This document shows positions 33,503 through 42,106 of a stretch of DNA of 47,085 bases, in pieces. This DNA is from Myxococcales bacterium (lineage in GTDB: Bacteria > Myxococcota_A > Polyangia > Polyangiales > Polyangiaceae). The notes beneath the pieces were generated by a model, which ran no database searches, was not told where the DNA came from, and worked only from the letters and a program-made list of their open reading frames with translations. The DNA is taken from NCBI GenBank assembly GCA_025355005.1, contig JANXLV010000087.1, positions 1-47,085 of the forward strand. The letters run 5' to 3'. Numbering within the stretch: position 1 is the stretch's first letter; each line of letters begins with the position of its first letter. The position numbers were made by a program, and so were the translations under genes.

Positions 33503-34963
33503 TTGTCCGAAGAGGACGACAGCAAGCGCCTCCGCGATGCGATGCATCCGGAGGCGTTTCGTCGTTCAGGACACGCGCTCATCGACCAGCTCGCGGCGCA
33601 CCTCGCGCGCGCGCACGAGCGCACGGTGGTCGTGTCACCGAGCCCCGCGCCGGACGAGCTCTGCGTGCGCTACCCGGCGACGTTCCCGATGGAGCCGGCG
33701 ACCGAGGCGGAGACGCGTGCATTCTACACGCGTGTGCTCGACGACAGCACGCAGCTCCACAGCCCACGTTTTCTCGGACATCAGGTGAGCGCGCCGCTTC
33801 CGGAGGCCGTGCTGCTCGAGACCCTTTCCGCGTTCCTCAACAACGGCACTGGCGTCTTCGAGATGGGCCCGGCGTCGAACGCGATGGAGCGCAGCGTGCT
33901 CGGGTTCCTGGCGCAGAAGCTCGGACTGCCGCAAGGCAGCGGCGGCCTGCTCACGTCCGGCGGCTCGCTCGGCAACCTGACCGCGCTCCTGGCGATGCGG
34001 CAAGCGCGCGCCGGACACGATGCATGGACCCTCGGCACGTCGCCCGACCTCTGCGTGCTCGCGAGCGAGGAGACCCACTACTCCGTCGCGCGCGCAGTAC
34101 AGATCCTGGGCTGGGGCAAGAAGGGCGTGTGGCCGGTGCCTTCGGACGCCGCGTATCGGATGGACGTGGCGGCGCTGGGACCTGCGCTCGTGGCCGCGCG
34201 CGCAGCGGGCCGTCATGTGCTCGGCGTGGTCGCCTGTGCGGGCTCCACCGCGACGGGAGCATTCGATCCGCTCGCCGGGATCGCGGACTTCTGCGCGCGC
34301 GAGGACCTGTGGCTGCACGTGGACGGCGCGCACGGGGCGTCCGTCGCCATGTCGCGGAGGCATCGCGGAATGCTCGTCGGCATCGAGCGCGCGGACTCGG
34401 TCGTGTGGGACGCGCACAAGATGATGATGCTGCCTGCGCTCGTCACCGCCGTGCTCTTTCGGAGCGAGGCACACGCACCCGCGGCGTTCGCGCAGGAGGA
34501 GAGCTACCTGTTCGACGGCAAGGGCGCGAACTGGTGGGACTCCGGGCTGCGCACGGTGGAGTGCACGAAGCGCATGATGAGCGCGGAGCTCTATGGAGCG
34601 CTCTACCTGCGAGGCACGCGCGTGTTCGAGGACCACATCGATCGCACGTTCGCGCTCGCGCAGTCACTCGCGACGCGCATCACGAACAGCCCTGATTTTC
34701 AGCTCGCCATCGCACCGGACTGCAACATCGTGTGCTTCCGTCACGTGCCGTCGGGGCCTCCTCTCTCCGCGGAACGACTCGAGGCGCTGCAGGGTGAGCT
34801 GCGCGTGCGCATCCGCGAGCAGGGCGAGCTCTACATCGTGCAGACGCGACTGCGCGGGCGCCTCCACCTCCGCGTCACGATCATGAACGGGCTCACCAAG
34901 GAGGCCGATCTGGACGCGCTCCTCGATGCGATACGCGCCGCGGCCCGTAAGCTCCTGGAATGA
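33503..34963 (+). CDS. PLP-dependent group II amino-acid decarboxylase
   Basis: The 486-residue protein has the aromatic-amino-acid/2,4-diaminobutyrate/glutamate decarboxylase fold. Visible parts are FLGHQVSAPLPEAVL, LLTSGGSLGNLTALLAMR, the PLP-stacking DGAHGASVAMSRRHR and the Schiff-base Lys in VWDAHKMMMLP. It therefore removes CO2 from an amino acid; the exact substrate is not readable. The start is a TTG at 33503 just after a purine-rich stretch; the ATG at 33542 is the alternative. It lies between dctP and the permease genes on the same strand, so its substrate or product may be the transported compound (inference). Confidence 0.88.
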   Translation: MSEEDDSKRLRDAMHPEAFRRSGHALIDQLAAHLARAHERTVVVSPSPAPDELCVRYPATFPMEPATEAETRAFYTRVLDDSTQLHSPRFLGHQVSAPLPEAVLLETLSAFLNNGTGVFEMGPASNAMERSVLGFLAQKLGLPQGSGGLLTSGGSLGNLTALLAMRQARAGHDAWTLGTSPDLCVLASEETHYSVARAVQILGWGKKGVWPVPSDAAYRMDVAALGPALVAARAAGRHVLGVVACAGSTATGAFDPLAGIADFCAREDLWLHVDGAHGASVAMSRRHRGMLVGIERADSVVWDAHKMMMLPALVTAVLFRSEAHAPAAFAQEESYLFDGKGANWWDSGLRTVECTKRMMSAELYGALYLRGTRVFEDHIDRTFALAQSLATRITNSPDFQLAIAPDCNIVCFRHVPSGPPLSAERLEALQGELRVRIREQGELYIVQTRLRGRLHLRVTIMNGLTKEADLDALLDAIRAAARKLLE

Positions 34964-35029
34964 CGCCGCGCGCGTTTCAGGCTTCTTTTCTGGTCCGCGC
35001 AGACATGACCACGGTACGCTGCTCGCCAG

Positions 35030-36424
35030 ATGGCGGACAAGAAGGACGACGACAAGGCTAACGAGAAGAAGGTCGAGCCGAAGGTCGAGGCGAAGGTCGA
35101 GAAAAGTGCGAAGTCGGACGACGACGTCGAAGCAAAGCCATCCCCCAAGATCGACGAAAAGGCGGACGCAAAAGTCCTGGAGAAGGGAGAAGAGAAGTCT
35201 TCTCCCTGGCCGAGCAAGCGGAAGAGTGACGTTCCTCCGAAGCCTGAAGAGAAGCCGGCGCCCGCAAACAATGGCGAGTGGCCGAAGGCGGCGTGGGGCG
35301 AGAAGCTCTTCGCGTTCGACAAGAAGTGGACGAAGCTCGAGGCGCGTCTTCTGTGGTGGGTGCTTGCGGCGGAGATCTTCGCGCTCGTGTTCACCGTGTT
35401 CATCGGCGGTCTTGCGACGGATCCGGGCGGCGGTGCGCAGAGCGGCATCGTGCTGCGGTCGGTGCTCGGCGCGACGGTGTTCGGGCTGATCGCGAACCGC
35501 GCGATGCGCGGCAAGGAGCGGCGCGAGGTCGTCGTGATCGTCGCGGTGGTTGTGGGCGTCGTCCTCGGGCCGAAGTGGGCCGGGTGGGGCGTGTCGTACT
35601 TCGGCAACATCCGCAACTGGTTGCAGAATGCATCTGTTTTGCTTCTGGTGGGCGGCGTGAGCCAGCTCGCGAAGCGCCTCACGCTGTGGCTCGCGCTCCT
35701 TGGCGCCAGCGTGGCAACGGCGCAGGGAAAGCACATCAACGTCGACGTGGTGATGCGCTTCCTGTCGCCAAAGGCACGCGTTCCGGTCGCGGTCATCGGC
35801 TGGGTCGGCGCGGGGCTCGTCTCGTTCGCGGCCGTGTTCGCGTTCTTCGATGAGCTCGCGATCGCGGACTACAAGGCGCACGACACCAAGCCGTGCGCCG
35901 CGGACCAGCTGAAGACGTGCGAGACCACGGAGATGGAGCGCATGTCCGAGATGAGCCACATCATCGGCCGCGATCTCTTCCTGCTCGGTCGTCAGGCGTC
36001 GCTCGACGTGCGCGCGTTACCCAAGATCGTGAGCGGCGTCCGCTACGACGATTGGCTCACCGCCAAGGAGTGGAACGAGTGGATGAAGGGCGGCAGCTGG
36101 GAGCAGTACTACCCCAAGGCCGACATCGACGGCCTCCAGATGCCGGAGGACGGCGACGCAAAGCGCTCTCCCGCCGTCGTGGTGCCGGGCGCCGTGGAGA
36201 AGCCCGAAGAGCTGCTCATGCGGGAGCTCGACCTGATCGTGCCGTTCGGCCTCCTCATGATCTCTCTGCGCTTCATCCTGCGCGGCCTGCTCGCGCTGTC
36301 CGGATGGATCAAGGTGGACCCGAACGCGGCCCACGCTGACGATCACGATGACGAGGACGACGAGAAGGACAAGAAGGACAAGCCCGTCGCCGCCAAGACC
36401 AAGGCCGAAGGAGGTGCAGCGTGA
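35030..36424 (+). CDS. TRAP transporter small permease (DctQ-like) with large extra domain
   Basis: The 464-residue protein is about three times longer than a normal DctQ. Residues 1-85 are Lys/Glu/Asp-rich cytosolic sequence, followed by DctQ-like membrane segments (LEARLLWWVLAAEIFALVF, ASVLLLVGGVSQLAKRLTL, GKHINVDVVMRFL). A domain of about 125 residues (about 275-400) with KPCAADQLKTCETT and Trp-rich DWLTAKEWNEWMKGGSW is inserted before the last membrane segment, and an Asp/His/Lys tail ends the protein. GKHINVDVV is a typical DctQ motif. Its stop overlaps the GTG start of the large permease, so the two are translationally coupled. Confidence 0.8.
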   Translation: MADKKDDDKANEKKVEPKVEAKVEKSAKSDDDVEAKPSPKIDEKADAKVLEKGEEKSSPWPSKRKSDVPPKPEEKPAPANNGEWPKAAWGEKLFAFDKKWTKLEARLLWWVLAAEIFALVFTVFIGGLATDPGGGAQSGIVLRSVLGATVFGLIANRAMRGKERREVVVIVAVVVGVVLGPKWAGWGVSYFGNIRNWLQNASVLLLVGGVSQLAKRLTLWLALLGASVATAQGKHINVDVVMRFLSPKARVPVAVIGWVGAGLVSFAAVFAFFDELAIADYKAHDTKPCAADQLKTCETTEMERMSEMSHIIGRDLFLLGRQASLDVRALPKIVSGVRYDDWLTAKEWNEWMKGGSWEQYYPKADIDGLQMPEDGDAKRSPAVVVPGAVEKPEELLMRELDLIVPFGLLMISLRFILRGLLALSGWIKVDPNAAHADDHDDEDDEKDKKDKPVAAKTKAEGGAA

Positions 36425-38226
36425 GCAACGTTGCTTCTCCCGCCCCGAGCGCAGAGCCCACCGCGAAGGCAAAGCGCGCGGGTCTCGGCATTGCCACGCT
36501 GCTGATCATCGTGTCGGGTTGGTTCGGTGGTCCCATCGCCGCGATCGTCGTCCTGTTCGCCGTGCTCGGCGCGCCGCTCTTCGCCATCCTCGGCGGAACG
36601 AGCGAGCTCCTCTGGCTGAATCACCCGCGTGAGCAGCTGCGCCACCTGCACGAGATGGCGCCGGAGGTGCTCTCTTCGCACTTCGCGGGCTCGCCGATCA
36701 TCACCACCATTCCGCTCTTCACCTTCACCGGCTATCTCATGGCCGAGTCGAAGACGCCGATGCGCCTCGTGCGCACCGCCACCGCGTGGGTCGGCTGGAT
36801 GCCTGGCGGCCTCGCGATCGTATGCGTCGTCGCCAGCGCCGTCTTCACGCTCTTCACTGGCGGCAGCGGTGTCACCATCATCGCCGTCGGCGGCCTCCTC
36901 TATCCGGCGCTCCGCAAGGAAGGCTACAGCGAGAAGTTCTCACTTGGCCTCGTCACGACCGGCGGCTCCGTCGGTTTGCTCCTTCCGTACTCGCTGCCGT
37001 TGCTGGTGTTCGCGCTCGTCAGCGGGTTGGATTTCAACCTCGCGTTCAAGGCGGTGCTCGCGCCCGGCGCGCTGGTCGTGCTGATGCTCGCGGCGTACTC
37101 GATGTACGTCGGCATCAAGGAGAAGGTGCCGCGGACCCCGTTCAATCCAAAGGAGGCGTTCCTCGCGCTCTGGGATTTCAAGTGGGAGCTCGGCATTCCC
37201 GTCATCCTCGTGGTGGGCCTCAAGACGGGCCTCGCGCAGATCGACGAGTGCGCCGGATTGGTTGCACTCTACACGCTTATCGTGGAGGTCTACGTCTACA
37301 AAGACCTCAAGCTGAAGAAGGACATCGTCCGCATCGCGAAGACCAGCATGGCGCTCGCGGGCGCGGTCATCCTGATCCTTGCGATGGCGAACGCGCTCAT
37401 CTCCTACGTCATCCAGGAGAGCATCCCGCAGAAGACGCTCGACTTCATGCTGAGCCTCGGCCTCGACAAGGCGTGGCAGTTCCTCATCGTGATGAACATC
37501 TTCCTGCTCATCCTGGGCATGATCATGGACGGCTTCTCCGCCATCCTCGTGGCCGTTCCGCTGGTGTTGCCGTTCGCGGCGCACTTCGGGCTGGGACCGT
37601 TCCACATGGCCATCATGTTCGTGCTGAACCTGGAGCTCGCGTTCTGCTGCCCGCCGCTTGGGCTCAACATCTTCATCAGTAGCTTCCGGTTCAACAGGCC
37701 TGTGGTGAGCCTCTACAAGGTGGTGCTGCCGTTCGCAGGCATCCTTGCGTTCTCACTCTTGCTGGTGACCTACATACCGAAGATCAGCAACGTGCTCGTG
37801 CTCGACGACATCGAGCAGAAGCGCATCGACGCGGAGAAGCTCGGTCAGGCGCCGCGCGAGGCATGGCTGCTCGAGTGCGTGCAAGCCGACCGCGCGAACC
37901 CGCGTCCGTGCTCCGAAGAGGACAAGAAAAAATATCCGAACGGAATGGCGGGCCCGCGCCCCGCGAACACGACGCAGGAGATCAAGCCGCTCGCCGCGCC
38001 CGACGCAGGCGTGGACGAGGACGACGACATGGCGGCGATCATGGGCCACAAGCCCGAAGGCGGAGCGCACGAAGCCGGCAAGTCCGGAGACGAAGACGAC
38101 GACATGAGCCTCATTCTGGGCAAGAAGGAAGGCGGCGCCGCGATCGCTCCTCCGCCTCCCACCCCGAAGGAAGAGTCGGACGAAGACGACATGAAGGCCA
38201 TCATGGGAAAGAAAGACGGCGGCTAA
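36421..38226 (+). CDS. dctM: TRAP transporter large permease (DctM) with repeated acidic tail
   Basis: The 601-residue protein contains the DctM membrane domain (about 10-470): SPIITTIPLFTFTGYLMAES, FTGGSGVTIIAVGGLLYPAL, LGMIMDGFSAILVAVPLVLP and the conserved CCPPLGLNIFISS. This subunit carries the ion-coupled translocation pathway. Normal DctM ends near residue 430; here a further 130 or so residues follow, including three copies of a motif of the type DDDMxxI(M/L)GxK at residues about 533-544, 557-569 and 587-598. The tail is presumably cytosolic and acidic. The start is a GTG whose bases overlap the dctQ stop. Confidence 0.9.
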   Translation: MSNVASPAPSAEPTAKAKRAGLGIATLLIIVSGWFGGPIAAIVVLFAVLGAPLFAILGGTSELLWLNHPREQLRHLHEMAPEVLSSHFAGSPIITTIPLFTFTGYLMAESKTPMRLVRTATAWVGWMPGGLAIVCVVASAVFTLFTGGSGVTIIAVGGLLYPALRKEGYSEKFSLGLVTTGGSVGLLLPYSLPLLVFALVSGLDFNLAFKAVLAPGALVVLMLAAYSMYVGIKEKVPRTPFNPKEAFLALWDFKWELGIPVILVVGLKTGLAQIDECAGLVALYTLIVEVYVYKDLKLKKDIVRIAKTSMALAGAVILILAMANALISYVIQESIPQKTLDFMLSLGLDKAWQFLIVMNIFLLILGMIMDGFSAILVAVPLVLPFAAHFGLGPFHMAIMFVLNLELAFCCPPLGLNIFISSFRFNRPVVSLYKVVLPFAGILAFSLLLVTYIPKISNVLVLDDIEQKRIDAEKLGQAPREAWLLECVQADRANPRPCSEEDKKKYPNGMAGPRPANTTQEIKPLAAPDAGVDEDDDMAAIMGHKPEGGAHEAGKSGDEDDDMSLILGKKEGGAAIAPPPPTPKEESDEDDMKAIMGKKDGG

Positions 38227-38301
38227 GACCGCCTGTCATCCAAACGGGTGAGTCCGCCTTTGCGGGAACTTTCCCGCGCGCGCGCTTTCCATCTCTGCAT
38301 C

Positions 38302-39672
38302 ATGGAGACCCGTACGACGTCTGCTTCGCCTGCTCGCGAGCCAGGCCGCCTCACTGCGATGATGCGCGCCGCGCACATCCCCTCCCTTCCGCGCGTGCTG
38401 CGCGTCGGCCTCGTTCTCGGAGGCAAGGTGACCCGCGAGCACACGTGTGAGTCGTTCCCCGTCACGCTCGGCGGCGACGAAGGCGCGAGCCTTGTCATCC
38501 GCGGAATGCGCGGCAGGCACACGCTCTTCGCGATGACCAACGGCGTGCTCGCGCTCTGTCTCCTGCCGGGAATGAGCGGGCGCATGGTGACGGAGCTGGG
38601 CCTCACGGACCTGGGCTCACTCGCGGGTGACAGCGCGCGCCTGCCGGTGTCCACACACGCGCGCGGCCGCATCGACTTCGAGGGAACGCGTATCCTGTTT
38701 CAGTTCGTGGAGCGCGCCATCCCCTCCGCCACCCCGCGCCTGCCGCTCGCCGTGAAGACGGGTCCGCGGGTCGACTGGACGCTCGCGATGATCTGCGCGA
38801 TGAGCTTCCTGCTTCATTTCGGCTTCCTCGGCGCGATGTACTCGGACTGGGCGGATCCGATCGTGCGTGATGATCTGATGGTCGGCACGCTGGTTGACAT
38901 GGATCGCCTGCCCCAGAGCCCGACGGTCGAGGTGCCAGACGACCCGCAGAAGCCCGCGCCTTCGACGGACGCGAAGCACCTGGATGCGCAGAAGCCCAAT
39001 CCGAAGACCAGCAGCGACGCAAGTCACACCGCGCAGAACCCCGGCCAACCGGCGAGCAACTCGAAGAGCGATCCTTCGCTGATGGCAAGCCGCGCGGACG
39101 GCATGATGATGGCCATCCTCACCGCACAATCGGAGAGCGCGCCTTCGACGGAGCTCGCGCTGCGTCGCTCGGAGATCCCCGCGATCGATCTCGGCAAGGC
39201 AGACGGCAACGTGCGCGCCGACAACAGCGAGCTCACGTTCCACTCGCAGGTGCCCATCGCCCCAGGCCAGAAGCACGACCTCACGACGCTTGGTGATACG
39301 CACGCCACCGCCGTCAACACCACACCGGGCCAGCCGCGCGACGTCGCCGTCCCCTTCACGATGGACCTGCCGCCCTCATTCTCGACCGTGCGCGTCTCCA
39401 ACGCCGACCGCGTCATCGCAGAGCTGCGTCCCAAGTTCCGCAAGTGCTACACGGACGGCCTGGCAAAGGACTCCTCGCAGCAAGGCGCGCTCACCGTCCG
39501 CGTCAAGATCGCGCCCACCGGCGAGGTCGCCGGCGTCACCATCCAATCCAACACGGGCCTCTCACCCGAGGTCGCCGCCTGCGTGAGCAAGCGCCTGCAA
39601 AACGCCCAGTTCGACGCGCCAGGCGGCACCGGATCCAACCTCGACGTCCCCGTAAAATTCGTCCACCAGTGA
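38302..39672 (+). CDS. AgmX/PglI C-terminal domain protein
   Basis: The 456-residue protein has an N-terminal globular region of about 150 residues (VLRVGLVLGGKVTREHTCESF, HARGRIDFEGTRILFQF), one membrane segment (WTLAMICAMSFLLHFGFLGA), a Pro/Ser/Asp linker and the C-terminal AgmX/PglI domain with VIAELRPKFRKCYTDGL, TVRVKIAPTGEVAGVTIQ and a final FDAPGGTGSNLDVPVKFV. The family takes its name from adventurous gliding motility genes of Myxococcus; the biochemical role is unclear, but the domain resembles TonB C-terminal modules. Start at the ATG at 38302 (METRTTS). It follows dctM by 75 bp on the same strand. Confidence 0.85.
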   Translation: METRTTSASPAREPGRLTAMMRAAHIPSLPRVLRVGLVLGGKVTREHTCESFPVTLGGDEGASLVIRGMRGRHTLFAMTNGVLALCLLPGMSGRMVTELGLTDLGSLAGDSARLPVSTHARGRIDFEGTRILFQFVERAIPSATPRLPLAVKTGPRVDWTLAMICAMSFLLHFGFLGAMYSDWADPIVRDDLMVGTLVDMDRLPQSPTVEVPDDPQKPAPSTDAKHLDAQKPNPKTSSDASHTAQNPGQPASNSKSDPSLMASRADGMMMAILTAQSESAPSTELALRRSEIPAIDLGKADGNVRADNSELTFHSQVPIAPGQKHDLTTLGDTHATAVNTTPGQPRDVAVPFTMDLPPSFSTVRVSNADRVIAELRPKFRKCYTDGLAKDSSQQGALTVRVKIAPTGEVAGVTIQSNTGLSPEVAACVSKRLQNAQFDAPGGTGSNLDVPVKFVHQ

Positions 39673-39679
39673 CCTGTGA

Positions 39680-41110
39680 CTACAGAAGGATCTTCTTCCA
39701 GGTTCCCATCCGGAACTTTGCTGTCATCACGACGGCGGCGGTGCAGATGTAGACGGCGGCGCCCATCCACATTCCCATGAGCCCCTGGTTCATCAAGAGC
39801 GCCAGCACGTAGGCGATCGGGACCAGCACGAAAAATACGAGCAGGAACTGCGCGATCGCCACGAAGGTCGGTGTCCCCGCTCCGAAGAGCGCCTCCGTGA
39901 GGATCATCGCGACCGCGATGACGGGCGTGAGGACACCCATGAGGCGCATCGGCCCCATCATCGCGTCCTTCACCGCATCCGAGTGCGAGATGACGCCGAC
40001 GATCTGCGGCGTGAAGAGCACGCCCTCGCACAGACCGACGACGCCAAACACGACCAGCCCGAGCCGCACGCTCGCCCAGCCGAACTTCTGCGCCTCCTCG
40101 GGGAGCTTTGCGCCCAGGCTCTGCGCGACGAGCGTCGCGGTCGCCGTGCCGAACGCGATGCATGCCGTGAACGTGAGCTTCATCAGCGCGACGATGTTCG
40201 TGGTCGCCGCGCCGTTCACCGCCTCCGACATCGCGGTGGCAGCGACGCCGTGCAGCGCGGCCTTGTCCAGGCGTCCAGCGACGCTCGAGAACATGCCGAA
40301 GCCGAGCATCATGACGATGGTCGCGAACCCCGCCGGGATGCTGAGCTTCAGGATGTCCCACGTCAGCGCGCGAGAGAGGTTCGCGAGCCGCAGCGGCTGG
40401 AAGCGCTTCCGCTCACGCGACGCGAAGAAGAGCATGATGCCGAGGCCGATCCACGTTGCGACGAGCGCCGAGAGCCCAGCGCCCGGAGCGCCCATGCGAG
40501 GCGCACCGAAGTGTCCGAAGATGAACGTGTAGCAGAGGATGACGTTCACCACGTTCATCAGGAGCGACGCGACGAAATGCACGTACGTCTTGCTGATGCC
40601 GTCGAAGAAGGACTTCACCGCCATCGTCATGGACATGGAGACCACGCCGAGCAGCCGGTAGCGCGAGTACTCGTACGCGATCGCCTGCGCCTCCGGGTTG
40701 CTCGGGATCATCGCGTTGATGAGCTTCTTGATCGTGAACGCGCCGACGATCGAGAAGGCGACTCCTGCGACCAGGCAGAAGAACGCGGAGTTCGCGAGCA
40801 CCTTGCCGGCCGCTTCGTTGTCGTGCTCCGCATAGCGCCGACCCACGAGCGCCTGCGTGCCCACGCTGATGGCGGAGAGCGAGCCGCCGAAGAGCCACAC
40901 GATGATGAGCGAGGGCAAGAGCGCGGCCTGCGCGTTCGAGGACTCCGGGTACGGCAGATGAGAGAAGAAGACGACGTCGATCTCGTTCACCGCGCTCTGG
41001 AAGAGCATCGCGAACACCGTCGGCGCCGCGAGGCTCAGGATCGTCCAGTAGGGAGGGCCCTTGAGGACGCCGAGATCGACCTTGCCGTGGGTAGCCGTGG
41101 CTGACGCCAT
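39680..41110 (-). CDS. MATE family efflux transporter
   Basis: The 476-residue protein has 12 predicted membrane segments and the MATE pattern: LSLAAPTVFAMLFQSAVNEIDVVFFSHL in the first segments, ISVGTQALVGRRYAEHDNEAAGKVL, and a second half with AFGTATATLVAQSLGA. It should export organic cations or drugs in exchange for Na+ or H+. The start at 41110 (MASATATHGKVDLGVLKGPPY) is preferred over a longer frame with a poor N-terminus. It is divergent from the CpoB/YbgF-like gene. Confidence 0.92.
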   Translation of the reverse strand: MASATATHGKVDLGVLKGPPYWTILSLAAPTVFAMLFQSAVNEIDVVFFSHLPYPESSNAQAALLPSLIIVWLFGGSLSAISVGTQALVGRRYAEHDNEAAGKVLANSAFFCLVAGVAFSIVGAFTIKKLINAMIPSNPEAQAIAYEYSRYRLLGVVSMSMTMAVKSFFDGISKTYVHFVASLLMNVVNVILCYTFIFGHFGAPRMGAPGAGLSALVATWIGLGIMLFFASRERKRFQPLRLANLSRALTWDILKLSIPAGFATIVMMLGFGMFSSVAGRLDKAALHGVAATAMSEAVNGAATTNIVALMKLTFTACIAFGTATATLVAQSLGAKLPEEAQKFGWASVRLGLVVFGVVGLCEGVLFTPQIVGVISHSDAVKDAMMGPMRLMGVLTPVIAVAMILTEALFGAGTPTFVAIAQFLLVFFVLVPIAYVLALLMNQGLMGMWMGAAVYICTAAVVMTAKFRMGTWKKILL

Positions 41111-41227
41111 CTTGAAACGGTAAGTAGCTATTCCAGGTTCGCCACGATGACAAGCAACCCGTGCCGTTTTTGGGGTGCCGTCGCAGGGGCCTCGTGGCTG
41201 CGCCGCAGGTAGATTAGGCTTCGGCGC

Positions 41228-42106
41228 GTGACCTGGAACAAACACCACCTCGCCCCAGTTGTCTGGCTTGTCCGGCTTGTCCGGCTTGTCCGGCTTGTCT
41301 GCTTTGTCTGCCTTGTCTGCCCCTCACTCTTGCACTGCGGCGTCTTCGTCCAGCAGAAGGAGTACGACACGCTCGCGGAGCGCACCGCGCAGATGGAGAA
41401 GCGCGCGGCCGCGGACCGGGCAGAGATGGCGGCGTTGCGAGCGGATCTCACCGCGTCGCGCGAACGAATGGAGAACGCGCTGCGCGCCAACGCGGAGAAC
41501 GGCAGCGAGGTCTTCACCTCCAAGCAGCGCATCAACGAGGTCGCCGGACACCTGGACGAGGTCGCTCACGGCGTGGAGGAGACGAAGCGGGATCTCGCGG
41601 CGTCACGCACGGAGCTCTCCACCAAGCTCGACGAGCTGAAGAAGCAGATCCCCGCGGCGGTACCGCCCGCGCCCGCCGTGCCCGTCCCGCTCGCGATCCC
41701 GCAGGACAAGGCCGCGCACCTCACCGCGCTCACGGAGGCGAAGGTCAAGAAGGACTACGCAGCGGTGCGCATCCTGGGCCCGGAGTATTTGAATCGCTAC
41801 CCGCGCGACGACAGCGCCGACCTGGCGCTCTTCATGGTGGCGGAGTCGGACCGCGAGGACAGCCGGCCCGCGTCCGCGCTCGGCCACTACAACCGCTTGC
41901 TGAAGCTCTTTCCGCGCTCACGCCTGCTGGACAAGGCGCTCTACGGCATGGGCGAGGCATACCTCACCATGCACGACTGCGGGAACGCCAAGCTCGCATA
42001 CCAGTCATGCGAGACGCGCTTCCGCCGGGACAAGATCGGTCAGGACGCGAAGGCGAAGCTGGACCTGATCACGAAAGCTCCGCCTGGCTTGTGCGCGCCG
42101 GAGTGA
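41228..42106 (+). CDS. YbgF/CpoB-like TPR lipoprotein
   Basis: A hydrophobic N-terminus leads to a lipobox (SLLHCG). It is followed by a coiled coil (about 45-130: TLAERTAQMEKRAAADRAEMAALRADL) and a Pro/Ala hinge, then TPR-like repeats (LGHYNRLLKLFPRSRLLDKALYGMGEAYLTM). This is the layout of CpoB/YbgF, which works with Tol-Pal in outer-membrane constriction, although no tol or pal gene is adjacent. The start is a GTG at 41228. The signal peptide is encoded by a 9-bp tandem repeat (41261-41323) and contains several Arg, which is unusual for a hydrophobic core. The 3' end overlaps plsC by 38 bp. Confidence 0.75.
   Translation: MTWNKHHLAPVVWLVRLVRLVRLVCFVCLVCPSLLHCGVFVQQKEYDTLAERTAQMEKRAAADRAEMAALRADLTASRERMENALRANAENGSEVFTSKQRINEVAGHLDEVAHGVEETKRDLAASRTELSTKLDELKKQIPAAVPPAPAVPVPLAIPQDKAAHLTALTEAKVKKDYAAVRILGPEYLNRYPRDDSADLALFMVAESDREDSRPASALGHYNRLLKLFPRSRLLDKALYGMGEAYLTMHDCGNAKLAYQSCETRFRRDKIGQDAKAKLDLITKAPPGLCAPE
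41261..41323. repeat. Seven copies of a 9-bp tandem repeat in a signal peptide
   Basis: Seven units of the type GTCYGSYTT (three exact GTCCGGCTT copies at 41270-41296, others varied) form the hydrophobic part of the signal peptide, read as repeats of Leu-Val-Arg and Val-Cys-Leu/Phe. The unit length is a multiple of 3, so copy-number changes keep the frame. Confidence 0.85.

Noticed and set aside
38218..38236. Hairpin GGCGG/CCGCC at the end of dctM as a terminator.
   Set aside because: The stem is only 5 bp with no U-tract, expected by chance in GC-rich DNA.
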